52,538 bases of DNA. It comes from JAKJBL01 sp964461335. GTDB lineage: Bacteria; Bacillota; Clostridia; Christensenellales; CAG-138. The position numbers and the translations under genes were made by a program. The notes below the pieces were generated by a model, which ran no database searches, was not told the DNA's origin, and saw only the letters and a program-made list of their open reading frames with translations. Positions 25,852 through 34,460 of the stretch are shown here, in pieces (the stretch's first letter is position 1; every line of letters starts with the position of its first letter). The stretch is from positions 1-52,538 of the forward strand of contig CAYWTY010000004.1 of NCBI GenBank assembly GCA_964461335.1, given 5' to 3'.

Positions 25852-27054
25852 ATGAAAAACACGACTTGCGTTGTTCTTGGGGTTACAGGTTCAATTGCAG
25901 CATATAAAGCTGCAGATATAGTAAGCGCGCTTGTTAAGCGAGGCATTGATGTCCGCGTAATTCTTACTTCAAGCGGCGCACAATTTATAACTCCGTTGAC
26001 TCTTACAACACTCTCCCATGCACCTGTTGCAATTGAACAGTTTTCACACTCTGCCCCAAGCGAAGTTGAACATATCGCACTAGCAAAACGTGCAGATGTT
26101 TTATTAATTGCGCCTGCAACAGCTAATTTTATTGGCAAAGCTGCAAATGGCATAGCTGACGATTTACTGCTTTCAACTTTTCTTGCGGTTACCTCCCCTA
26201 TTCTAATTGCACCTGCAATGAATTCAAACATGCTCGCTAACCCGGCTGTACAAAAGAATATCTCACTCCTTAGACAACGAGGGTGCATATTCATAGAACC
26301 CGAGGAAGGTCTGTTAGCATGCGGAGATATTGGGCGCGGGAGACTAGCGCCTGTAGACGACATAGTTCGCTCTGTTATGGAAATGCTTTCATTTAAGCAG
26401 GACTTGTTAGGTAAGCGGATACTCGTAACTGCTGGCCCAACGCGTGAGGCTATTGACCCTGTACGTTTCATATCAAACCGCAGCAGTGGGAAGATGGGTT
26501 TTGCAATAGCTAAATCAGCAGCTAAACGCGGCGCAATAGTAACACTTATTTCAGGCCCAGTACATTTAGAGACTCCCCAAGGGGTCGAGCGAATAAATAT
26601 CGTTTCTTGCGCCCAAATGCAAAAAGCAGTTGAAAGCGAATTTGATAAATGCGATGCATTAATTATGGCAGCAGCTCCTGCGGACTACACAGCTGAAACA
26701 GTATTTAGCCAAAAGATTAAAAAGCAAAGCAGCAATCTGTCAATTTCTATGCAGCCAACAATAGATATTCTTAGTTCCTTAGTTCATTGTAAGCATCACC
26801 AAGTCATAATGGGGTTTGCAGCTGAAACAGAATGTTTAGAGCAAAACGCTAAAGCAAAGCTCCTAAAGAAAAAACTGGATTTTATTGCTGCAAATGATGT
26901 CAGCTCAAAAAATGTTGGGTTTGAAGCAGATACAAACGAGGTAACCCTTTTCGATAAAGCAGGCAATGCAACAAAGAGCGGGCTAATGAATAAAGAAGAG
27001 CTTGCAAACTGGCTGCTTGATTTTTTACTAATAGAGTTAAACAAAAAACACTAA
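25852..27054 (+). CDS. coaBC: bifunctional phosphopantothenoylcysteine decarboxylase/ligase
   Basis: A 400-aa CoA biosynthesis enzyme. The N-terminal CoaC half (VVLGVTGSIAAYKAADIV, SEVEHIALAKRADVLLIAPATANF, IAPAMNSNM) is the FMN-dependent decarboxylase; the C-terminal CoaB half (ILVTAGPTREAIDPVRFISN, RSSGKMGFAIAKSA, MAAAPADY, IMGFAAETE) couples cysteine using CTP. ATG at 25852 lies one base after the rpoZ stop; the frame extends upstream inside rpoZ but has no family similarity there. An intrinsic terminator follows. Confidence 0.94.
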   Translation: MKNTTCVVLGVTGSIAAYKAADIVSALVKRGIDVRVILTSSGAQFITPLTLTTLSHAPVAIEQFSHSAPSEVEHIALAKRADVLLIAPATANFIGKAANGIADDLLLSTFLAVTSPILIAPAMNSNMLANPAVQKNISLLRQRGCIFIEPEEGLLACGDIGRGRLAPVDDIVRSVMEMLSFKQDLLGKRILVTAGPTREAIDPVRFISNRSSGKMGFAIAKSAAKRGAIVTLISGPVHLETPQGVERINIVSCAQMQKAVESEFDKCDALIMAAAPADYTAETVFSQKIKKQSSNLSISMQPTIDILSSLVHCKHHQVIMGFAAETECLEQNAKAKLLKKKLDFIAANDVSSKNVGFEADTNEVTLFDKAGNATKSGLMNKEELANWLLDFLLIELNKKH

Positions 27055-27080
27055 ACTCAATAGAGATTAATTTGCTTATA

Positions 27081-27116
27081 GCGGGCGAGTAAATTCGAAG
27101 CTTCGCCCGCCTTTTT
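27081..27116 (+). terminator. intrinsic terminator between coaBC and priA
   Basis: GCGGGCGA (27081-27088) pairs with TCGCCCGC (27103-27110) and is followed by CTTTTT (27111-27116). The T run ends directly at the AGGAGG ribosome site of priA, so the hairpin could also act as an attenuator of priA. Confidence 0.75.
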
Positions 27117-27133
27117 AGGAGGTGGAAAAATCG

Positions 27134-29392
27134 ATGTTTGCGCAAGTTGCAGTAGATATAGCGCATTCTAAAATTGACCGCCTCTTTACATATACTGTTC
27201 CCGAAACAATGCAGTTGAAGCAGGGGCAACATGTCCTCGTACCGTTTGGGCGAGGCAATAAACTTGCTGAAGGCTTTGTGCTTATGGTAAGTGAGACTTC
27301 ACCAGATATGGGTATTAAGCTTAAGCCGGTTTTTAAGCTTCTTGAACCATATCCTATTTTTACAAAGGAACAACTTTTGCTCGCGTATTGGATGCGTGAG
27401 AGCTATCGCTGCCTCCTTGTGGACACCTTAAGGCTTATGGTACCCACACAACTTCGAGGCGGGCGCATAAAAGAAAAGATTCAGCACATAATCCGGCTTG
27501 CCGAAAATGCGGATATTTCTGCTATCCGCACCTCAATGAAAAACAAAGATGGGTCTATTAAAGCGCCACGACAAGCTGAAGTATTAGATCTGCTATTGAA
27601 GGCAGGCACACCTATTGCAAGTGATGAAATCCTAAAATTCTTACCCGGTTCATCAAATGCACTTAATACGCTGATAAACAAAGGCATCCTTATAAAAGAG
27701 GAGTTCACAGTATTTCGCACTCCGGGCGTAAGTTTAAGCCACACAGATACAATAGTCGACTTAACAATCCCTCAACAAAATTCGATTAGCGCAGTACTCA
27801 GAGGCATGAAAACTGGAGGAGGGACATTCTTGCTCCACGGTGTAACAGGCAGCGGAAAAACAGAGGTATATATGCACTGTATTAACAGCTGTATAGAAAA
27901 CGGACGCCATGCTATACTGCTTGTTCCGGAGATTTCGCTAACTCCTCAAACAATGGGGGTCTTTCGCGCCCGGTTTGGCAACAAGGTAGCTTTGCTTCAC
28001 AGCAAGCTTTCTGCTGGTGAACGATTTGATGAATGGCGTAAAATTCGACTTGGGTTGGTGCAAGTTGCTGTTGGCGCCCGCAGTGCTGTCTTTGCTCCAT
28101 TTGATAATCTTGGGCTAATTGTTGTTGATGAAGAGCACGAACAAAGCTACCAAAGTGACATTTCTCCGCGCTATCAGGCAACAGAGGTCGCAAGAAAGCG
28201 CTGCTCGCTAAATAACGCAACTCTTATACTCGGGAGCGCTACACCGTCTATACTTAGTTACTATAGAGCTAAAACTGGCCGCTATGCTTTGCTTGAATTA
28301 CCAGAACGCGTCCAATTACGGCCGATGCCCGAAATACGTATAGTAGATATGCGAGAAGAATTTCTTTGCGGTAACACAGGAATTTTCAGCGGCGCTCTCC
28401 TTGATGAGCTTGAAGCTTGCTTAAGTGCGGGTAAACAGGCGATTCTATTTTTAAACCGCAGAGGTTACTCATCATTTGTATCGTGCCGCAGTTGCGGATA
28501 TGTATTTGGATGCAAGAACTGCGATATCTCTATGACCTACCATAGAACTGAAAACCGAGTAAAATGCCACTATTGCGGCTTAGTAGAGGATGTCCCTGAC
28601 TTGTGCCCTAATTGCGGGCGCAAGTTTATAAAATATTCCGGTATAGGCACCCAGCAAGTTCATGAACAACTGCAGCTTCGGTTTCCAAATGTTGTAGCTC
28701 TTAGGATGGACTTTGACAGCACCCGCTCAAAAGACGCGCATGAAAGAATACTCTCCGCCTTTGCGCGCAAAGAAGCCCAAGTACTCATAGGTACACAAAT
28801 GGTTGCAAAAGGGCTTAACTTCCCCGATATTACACTCGTTGGCGTGATTGATGCAGATAAGAGCATGTATATACCGGATTATCGGAGTGCTGAACGAACT
28901 TTTCAGCTTTTGACACAAGTTGCAGGCCGAGCAGGAAGGGATGAAATACCCGGTGTTGTAGTTGTGCAGACCAATAACCCGGCTCACCCAAGTATCCGTT
29001 TCGCAAGAACTCATGATTATAAAGGTTTTTTTGCCTATGAACTAGCGCAAAGGCGTGCTGCAATTTTCCCGCCGTTTTCACTATTCGTGCGTGTTCTATT
29101 GACAGGAAAGGATGAAGAACAACTTCGACTTGAAGCTCTGCATCTTGGGAAGGAACTTGAAAAAGCAACGCTTGAAGCTCTTGGAAGCAACAATATGAAA
29201 GAACTGCTTTACCTTTGCGCTTCTCCTTCCCCGTTAAAGAAAAAGCAAGGGGATTACCGTTATCAAGTCTTAATAAAACTCCTGCGCTCTGAACGAACAG
29301 CCCAAGTGCTCGATGCGATTTACAATTGCATTAATGCAAATGCGAAGGAGCGTTATTTGGCAGTTGAAATTAACCCAACAGATTTGTTTTAA
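27134..29392 (+). CDS. priA: primosomal replication restart helicase PriA
   Basis: A 752-aa helicase that reloads the replisome at stalled forks. It has the N-terminal DNA-binding domain (IDRLFTYTVPE, GQHVLVPFGRG), Walker A GVTGSGKTEVY, DEEH box in LIVVDEEHEQSYQ, the zinc-binding insert with cysteines in CRSCGYVFGCKNC, CHYCG and CPNCG, and helicase motifs GTQMVAKGLNFP and QVAGRAGR. AGGAGG lies 11 bases before the ATG at 27134; a GTG at 27122 overlaps that site and is less likely. The usual priA-def-fmt order follows. Confidence 0.95.
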   Translation: MFAQVAVDIAHSKIDRLFTYTVPETMQLKQGQHVLVPFGRGNKLAEGFVLMVSETSPDMGIKLKPVFKLLEPYPIFTKEQLLLAYWMRESYRCLLVDTLRLMVPTQLRGGRIKEKIQHIIRLAENADISAIRTSMKNKDGSIKAPRQAEVLDLLLKAGTPIASDEILKFLPGSSNALNTLINKGILIKEEFTVFRTPGVSLSHTDTIVDLTIPQQNSISAVLRGMKTGGGTFLLHGVTGSGKTEVYMHCINSCIENGRHAILLVPEISLTPQTMGVFRARFGNKVALLHSKLSAGERFDEWRKIRLGLVQVAVGARSAVFAPFDNLGLIVVDEEHEQSYQSDISPRYQATEVARKRCSLNNATLILGSATPSILSYYRAKTGRYALLELPERVQLRPMPEIRIVDMREEFLCGNTGIFSGALLDELEACLSAGKQAILFLNRRGYSSFVSCRSCGYVFGCKNCDISMTYHRTENRVKCHYCGLVEDVPDLCPNCGRKFIKYSGIGTQQVHEQLQLRFPNVVALRMDFDSTRSKDAHERILSAFARKEAQVLIGTQMVAKGLNFPDITLVGVIDADKSMYIPDYRSAERTFQLLTQVAGRAGRDEIPGVVVVQTNNPAHPSIRFARTHDYKGFFAYELAQRRAAIFPPFSLFVRVLLTGKDEEQLRLEALHLGKELEKATLEALGSNNMKELLYLCASPSPLKKKQGDYRYQVLIKLLRSERTAQVLDAIYNCINANAKERYLAVEINPTDLF

Positions 29393-29410
29393 AGCAAACT
29401 CTAACATAGT

Positions 29411-29440
29411 TTCCATTTTACTGATTTAGTGTATTATAAT
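29411..29440 (+). promoter_or_regulatory. possible promoter ahead of def
   Basis: TTCCAT (29411-29416), 18 bases, TATAAT (29435-29440), 38 bases before def. The -35 box is weak. Confidence 0.4.
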
Positions 29441-29477
29441 AAGAACTAACTAACGTACTGAAGAGGAACTCAAAAAC

Positions 29478-29978
29478 ATGGCAATTAGGAAGATCATTAC
29501 GAATAACGATGCAGCTTTGTATAAAACCTCAAGGCATGTAGAATTTATAGACAAACGCATAAATACGCTCATTGATGATATGCTTGAAACTATGTATGAA
29601 GCAAATGGCGTTGGCCTTGCAGCCCCGCAGGTAGGAATACTGCGAAGAGTTGCTGTGATTGACTGCGGAGAAGGTCCAGTAATACTCATTAACCCTGAGA
29701 TTCTTCATACAGAAGGCGAAGAAGGCTGTATGGAAGCATGTCTTTCTTTTCCTGGAAAGAACGGCTATGTTGTTCGGCCTAGCCGCGTTGTTGCGCGCGC
29801 TCAAAACCGCGAAGGTCATGTGCAAGAATATGATGCAACCGGCCTATTTGCGCGCGCCATTCTGCATGAAACGGATCATTTAGATGGTAAGGTTTATATT
29901 GACCTTATTACAGAACCGCCGGAAGGTTACAACGAAGAAAATGAAGTAGAAGAAACGGAGAAAGCAGCTGAAGAATGA
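29478..29978 (+). CDS. def: peptide deformylase
   Basis: A 166-aa metalloenzyme that removes the formyl group from nascent N-termini. Motif I GVGLAAPQVG (residues 44-53), motif II EACLS (86-90, metal ligand Cys88) and motif III HETDH (130-134) are present. Motif II is normally EGCLS; here Gly is replaced by Ala, a mild change that should keep the Cys ligand. The C-terminus carries an acidic tail. GAAGAGG lies upstream. The stop overlaps the fmt start as ATGA. Confidence 0.94.
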   Translation: MAIRKIITNNDAALYKTSRHVEFIDKRINTLIDDMLETMYEANGVGLAAPQVGILRRVAVIDCGEGPVILINPEILHTEGEEGCMEACLSFPGKNGYVVRPSRVVARAQNREGHVQEYDATGLFARAILHETDHLDGKVYIDLITEPPEGYNEENEVEETEKAAEE

Positions 29979-30904
29979 GGATTGCATTTCTTGGAACACC
30001 TGACTTCGCCTTACCCTCACTCAGTATGCTTAAGAATGATGGGCATACTCTATGCGTCTTTACCCAGCCGGATAAACCGAAAGGACGCCGTTTAGCACCT
30101 GCACCACCCCCTGTTAAACAGTTTGCTAAAGAAAACGGTATTGTTGTTTATCAGCCTGAACGCATAAGCAGTGTTGAGGGGCTAGCACTTCTTAATACAT
30201 TCTCCCCTGAGCTAATGGTCAGCGTAGCGTATGGTCAGCTTTTAAGTGCAGAAAACCTTCTAATCCCCAAATATGGGTGTATAAATGTACATGGCTCCCT
30301 CCTGCCTAAGTATAGGGGCGCTGCGCCTATTCAATGGGCAATAATAAACGGAGAGAAAATTACAGGCCTAACTACTATGCAAACTGAGCTCGGGCTTGAT
30401 ACTGGGCCTATTCTGCTTTCAAAAGAGCTCGAAATACTGCCCGAAGAAACAGCTGGAGAACTTTATGTGCGCATGGCCGAGCTTGGCGCTCAAGCGCTAA
30501 AAGAAACCATTGTCCTCCTTAGCAAAGGGGCACTGCATCCAATACCGCAAGATGAGTGTAGAGCAACCAAATGTAAGCCGCTAAAAAAGGAAGATGGGAA
30601 ACTTGTTTTTTACAAACCTGCAGAAGAAGTACATAACCGCATTCGCGGCGTGAACCCATGGCCAGGCGCATATGCGTTTCTTAATTGTTCACAAATAAAA
30701 ATTTGGAGATCGCGCTTAACTGGAAGAACTATACCCAAAGGCGCTAAACCCGGGTATTGCTATGGTGATGCCAAATGCGGTTTGTTTGTAGCCTGTAAGG
30801 ATGAGTTGCTTGAGATTCTCGAAATCCAAATTCCAGGCTGCCGTAGAATGGAAGCCCGCTCATGCCTATGCGGCAGGCAGTTAGATGGCGAGCAATTTTT
30901 ATGA
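29975..30904 (+). CDS. fmt: methionyl-tRNA formyltransferase
   Basis: A 309-aa enzyme that formylates initiator Met-tRNA with 10-formyl-THF. It shows RIAFLGTPDFALPSL, TQPDKPKGR, the catalytic NVHGSLLPKYRGAAPIQWAI, GLDTGPILL and the C-terminal tRNA-binding domain (VHNRIRGVNPWPGAYAFL). Start and stop both overlap neighbours as ATGA (def before, rsmB after), so def, fmt and rsmB are coupled. Functionally it pairs with def, one adding and the other removing the formyl group. Confidence 0.95.
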   Translation: MRIAFLGTPDFALPSLSMLKNDGHTLCVFTQPDKPKGRRLAPAPPPVKQFAKENGIVVYQPERISSVEGLALLNTFSPELMVSVAYGQLLSAENLLIPKYGCINVHGSLLPKYRGAAPIQWAIINGEKITGLTTMQTELGLDTGPILLSKELEILPEETAGELYVRMAELGAQALKETIVLLSKGALHPIPQDECRATKCKPLKKEDGKLVFYKPAEEVHNRIRGVNPWPGAYAFLNCSQIKIWRSRLTGRTIPKGAKPGYCYGDAKCGLFVACKDELLEILEIQIPGCRRMEARSCLCGRQLDGEQFL

Positions 30905-32205
30905 GCACTCGTAGAAGAGCCCTTGAAGCGCTGCTCGATATCACCGAAAGGGGCGCATTTGCCAACCTTCGTTTGAAACAGGCACAACGGGGGTTATCTT
31001 CAACGCAGGCTAAATGGGTTAGTGCACTAGTGTATGAAACACTTGATCATTTGATTTTTATAGATTACCTGCTTTTCCACTATGCTAAAAAGTTAAAAAA
31101 CTCTGTTATCCGTGGAATACTCCGACTTGGGGTTTGTCAACTTCTTTTTATGCGAATGACCCCTGAAACAGCTGTAGATTCATGCGTTCGCTTAGCTAAG
31201 GAAACGGGTAAAGGCGCATTATCAGGCTATATCAATGCAGTGTTGCGGGAAATCGAAAGGAATAAAGAAAGTTTGCCACAGCTTCCAGATAATAAAGCTC
31301 AACAGCTTTCCATAACTTATAGCTGGCCTTTGTGGATTGTTAACGAATGGCTCGCACGTTTTGGTGATGAACAAACTACAGAATTGCTCATAACACCCAA
31401 ACAGCAGATAACGCTTCGCCCGCAACCACCGTTTACATTAACAGATTTAAAAAGGGAGTTGCTCAGCAGAGGAATATCGTTTGTTGATGGAACTTGGGAG
31501 ACTGGATGTGTAAAAATATCCTCAGGCTTAGACTTTGAAAATGAACCGCTTTTCACACAAGGGTTGATTACTGTACAAAGTGAAAGTGCGATGCTTGCAT
31601 GCCGCGCCTGCGGGGTTAAGCCTGGCATGAAAGTACTCGATGCCTGTGCAGCGCCTGGAGGTAAAAGCGCGTATTTATCTGCACTATGCAACACAATAAA
31701 ACTAACTTCATGGGAACTGCACCCTCACCGAAAACTGCTTCTTGATAAAACACTGGAGCGGCTGAATGTTAAAGCAATCACTCAGCAACAGGATGCAACA
31801 ATACGAGTTACAACATATAATAATGCTTTTGATGTAGTTTTACTTGATATGCCCTGTTCAGGCCTTGGAGTTGCGGCCGGCAAGCCAGACATACGGTATG
31901 CAAAATCTCCTGAGAATATCAACGCTCTCGTTGAAATTCAGCGCAATATCTTGGATACATGTGCTAATTATGTTAAACCGGGCGGAGCACTAATTTACGT
32001 TACTTGTACAATTATTTTGCAAGAAAATGAAAACCAAATCGAAGCTTTTCTTAAGAGAAGAGCAGATTTCTCTCTAGACAGTCTATCCGACTACCTGCCT
32101 AAAGGATTACTTGGCCCGTGCCTTGGCATGGTGCAGCTTTTGCCGGGGAAGAGCGGAATAGAGGGCTTTTTTATTGCTCGTATGGTGCGTGAGGTTACTT
32201 TATGA
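30901..32205 (+). CDS. rsmB: 16S rRNA m5C967 methyltransferase
   Basis: A 434-aa RsmB/Sun protein. The N-terminal NusB-like domain (RRRALEALLDITERGAFANL, VYETLDHLIFIDYLL, LRLGVCQLLFM) is followed by the SAM domain: VLDACAAPGGKSAYL, DVVLLDMPCSGLG with the release cysteine and YVTCTI with the catalytic cysteine. A longer frame starts at 30862 but the ATG at 30901 overlaps the fmt stop as ATGA and fits family starts. It ends overlapping rlmN. Confidence 0.95.
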   Translation: MSTRRRALEALLDITERGAFANLRLKQAQRGLSSTQAKWVSALVYETLDHLIFIDYLLFHYAKKLKNSVIRGILRLGVCQLLFMRMTPETAVDSCVRLAKETGKGALSGYINAVLREIERNKESLPQLPDNKAQQLSITYSWPLWIVNEWLARFGDEQTTELLITPKQQITLRPQPPFTLTDLKRELLSRGISFVDGTWETGCVKISSGLDFENEPLFTQGLITVQSESAMLACRACGVKPGMKVLDACAAPGGKSAYLSALCNTIKLTSWELHPHRKLLLDKTLERLNVKAITQQQDATIRVTTYNNAFDVVLLDMPCSGLGVAAGKPDIRYAKSPENINALVEIQRNILDTCANYVKPGGALIYVTCTIILQENENQIEAFLKRRADFSLDSLSDYLPKGLLGPCLGMVQLLPGKSGIEGFFIARMVREVTL

Positions 32206-33245
32206 AGCACCTTATGGATATGAATTTTACTGAACTTGATAGTCTGCTAAAGAGCATGGGCGTGCCATCTTTTAGAGCAAAGCAGGTTAATTCATGGTTA
32301 TTACGTGGTGCTCTTGTTGACGAAATGAGCAACCTCCCCAAGGAACTTAGGGCAGAGCTAAACAAACTCCCTCTAGGCAGCGCTAAAATATATAAAAAGT
32401 TTAAGTCAAACCAAACAAATGCAGTAAAATACCTTTTCATTCTCGAAGATGGCGAGTTTATTGAAGGGGTGCTTATGGGGTATCACTACGGTAATACCCT
32501 ATGCCTTTCAACCCAAATTGGCTGCAGGATGGGCTGTTCTTTTTGTGCCTCCACCCTTGGCGGCTTGGTACGGAACCTGCGCATAGGCGAATTACTTGGG
32601 CAGATAGTTGCGGCAGAACGCGACAACAGGCATTCTTTAAACCAACGCGCAATTACGAACATCGTGCTTATGGGAAGCGGTGAACCGCTTGATAACTACG
32701 ATAATGTTATAGCGTTTTTAAAGCGCGCAACTTCACCCGAAGGGCTCGGCATCAGCTCCCGCAATATCTCTCTTTCAACATGTGGGCTTGTCCCTGAAAT
32801 ATATCGTTTAATAGAAGAAGCGCTGCCTATAACGCTTTGCATTTCACTTCATGCTCACAACGATGAGTTGAGAAACCACATAATGCCTATTAATCGTCAG
32901 TATCCAATTCATCAGGTGCTAAAAGCTGTAAAGGCATATACGGAAAGAACAGGCCGAAGGGCAATAATTGAGTATGCGCTTATAGCTAACTTAAATGATG
33001 CAGAATCAGATGCAGCTGCACTAGCAAAATTATTAGAGAACATTAACTGCCACGTTAATCTTATCCCGCTAAACAATGTCCCTGAGCGTAACCTACAGGG
33101 CTCATCGCGCAAAAGAGCTGAAGAATTCTCGACCTCCCTTAAGGCTAAGAGGGTTTCAGCAACAGTACGCCGCAGCTTGGGCTCTGATATAGAAGGTGCA
33201 TGCGGCCAACTTAGACAACGCCATTTACACGAAAATGGAGGGTGA
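32202..33245 (+). CDS. rlmN: 23S rRNA A2503 (and tRNA A37) C2-methyltransferase
   Basis: A 347-aa radical SAM enzyme. The cluster motif C108-x3-C112-x2-C115 lies in CRMGCSFCAS; TNIVLMGSGEPLDNY, LSTCGLVPEI, ISLHAHNDELRN and the late cysteine in GSDIEGACGQL needed for the methyl-carrying mechanism are present. It methylates C2 of A2503 near the peptidyl transferase centre. The start overlaps the rsmB stop by four bases. The stp/prkC pair that often follows rlmN in Firmicutes is missing here and whiA follows instead. Confidence 0.96.
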   Translation: MKHLMDMNFTELDSLLKSMGVPSFRAKQVNSWLLRGALVDEMSNLPKELRAELNKLPLGSAKIYKKFKSNQTNAVKYLFILEDGEFIEGVLMGYHYGNTLCLSTQIGCRMGCSFCASTLGGLVRNLRIGELLGQIVAAERDNRHSLNQRAITNIVLMGSGEPLDNYDNVIAFLKRATSPEGLGISSRNISLSTCGLVPEIYRLIEEALPITLCISLHAHNDELRNHIMPINRQYPIHQVLKAVKAYTERTGRRAIIEYALIANLNDAESDAAALAKLLENINCHVNLIPLNNVPERNLQGSSRKRAEEFSTSLKAKRVSATVRRSLGSDIEGACGQLRQRHLHENGG

Positions 33246-33248
33246 CTT

Positions 33249-34163
33249 TTGTCCTTTTCACGCACTACAAAAGAGGAGCTTGCACATATACGGCTCCGCG
33301 CTGAAAGAATTCAACAGGCGCAGCTATTTGGGTTGCTCCATTGTGCATACCTTTTGCACAGAGATTCTTCATATGTTATTGGGTTTGTTACAGAAACTCA
33401 TGCTGTTGCCTGCTCCCTTATTTCACTTTCAACATCCCTTTATGGGGTAAAAGCTGAATTACCCCTACAGTCGAGCGAACGAAGACGCTCGCCGTATACA
33501 GAAGTTAAGCTATGCGGGCCAAGTATTGAAGCGCTGCTTGCTGAAGCAGGGTTTGTTTGTACGAATGATAGTATAACCCAGCAAACTGTTTTTGAAAAAC
33601 TCAGAACTAAAGAAGAGCAGCGTGCCTTTTTGAGAGGAGTCTTTATGGGTTCCGGTTCATGTTCAAACCCAAAGCGTACATATCACCTTGAAATCATATG
33701 CAAAAGTGAAGCCTTCGCCCTAGCTCTAAGCAAAATGATGGCCGCTCTATGCTGCGAAGCAAAAACGGTTTCCCGCAAGGATAAAGTTGTGGTATACTTA
33801 AAAGAAGGTGACAAAATTGCTGCGCTCCTTGCTTTCCTCGGAGCCACATCAGCTACGCTCGCTTTTGAGGATGCGCGTGCAGAACGCGAGCTTAGAAACT
33901 ACATAAACCGAACTAGCAATTGCGAAACCGCAAACATCGGCAAAACAGTTTATGCAGCAGGTGAACAGCTCGATGCAATACATACAATACTTAAGCATAG
34001 TGATTATACAAAGCTATCACCCGTATTGCGCGAAACAGTTGAGCTAAGGCTTAACAACCCACAGGCAAGCCTGCAAGAACTTGCAAGTATTGCTGGTGTT
34101 GGGAAATCCGGAATGAACCATAGACTACAAAGGTTAATCCGCCTGGCGGAAGAGCTAACCTAG
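33249..34163 (+). CDS. whiA: DNA-binding protein WhiA
   Basis: A 304-aa WhiA with the homing-endonuclease-like N-terminal domain (SFSRTTKEELAHI, FLRGVFMGSGSCSNPKRTYHLEI) and the C-terminal helix-turn-helix (NCETANIGKTVYAAGEQ, SLQELASIAGVGKSGMNHRL). In Streptomyces it is a sporulation regulator; in Firmicutes it affects division and chromosome segregation. The TTG start at 33249 follows GGAGGGTGACT and lies three bases after the rlmN stop. The rapZ and yvcK genes that often precede whiA are not here. Confidence 0.94.
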   Translation: MSFSRTTKEELAHIRLRAERIQQAQLFGLLHCAYLLHRDSSYVIGFVTETHAVACSLISLSTSLYGVKAELPLQSSERRRSPYTEVKLCGPSIEALLAEAGFVCTNDSITQQTVFEKLRTKEEQRAFLRGVFMGSGSCSNPKRTYHLEIICKSEAFALALSKMMAALCCEAKTVSRKDKVVVYLKEGDKIAALLAFLGATSATLAFEDARAERELRNYINRTSNCETANIGKTVYAAGEQLDAIHTILKHSDYTKLSPVLRETVELRLNNPQASLQELASIAGVGKSGMNHRLQRLIRLAEELT

Positions 34164-34202
34164 CTTAAAGGCAATTAATTTATATGAATTGGGGGCGTCA
34201 AG

Positions 34203-34457
34203 ATGATACATAAGGTGCTGATCATACAAAACAAAGAAGGCTTGCGTGCGCGACCTGCAGCACAGTTTGTTCAACTTGCAAGCGGTTTTACCTCCCAAAT
34301 GCTTATAGAAAAAGGCAATAAAAAAGTGAACGCAAAATCAATCATGGGCGTGCTCTCATTGGGAGTTGGGCAAGGTGACAGCATTCATTTGTTTGTTAAC
34401 GGGCCGGATGAAGACATTGCCATGAGCGCTATGGTTGAGCTAACTCGAAAAGGGTAA
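34203..34457 (+). CDS. crh: Crh-like HPr family protein (active-site His replaced by Arg)
   Basis: An 84-aa HPr fold protein. The active-site loop reads NKEGLRARPAAQF: residue 15, the phospho-accepting His of PTS HPr, is Arg, while Arg17 is kept. The regulatory serine is present at residue 46 (NAKSIMGV). This is the Crh pattern (Gln15 in Bacillus Crh), meaning it cannot pass phosphate through the PTS but could be phosphorylated by HPr kinase and act in carbon control. The whiA-crh order supports this. GGGGGCG lies before the ATG. It ends three bases before dnaE. Confidence 0.85.
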   Translation: MIHKVLIIQNKEGLRARPAAQFVQLASGFTSQMLIEKGNKKVNAKSIMGVLSLGVGQGDSIHLFVNGPDEDIAMSAMVELTRKG

Positions 34458-34460
34458 TCC

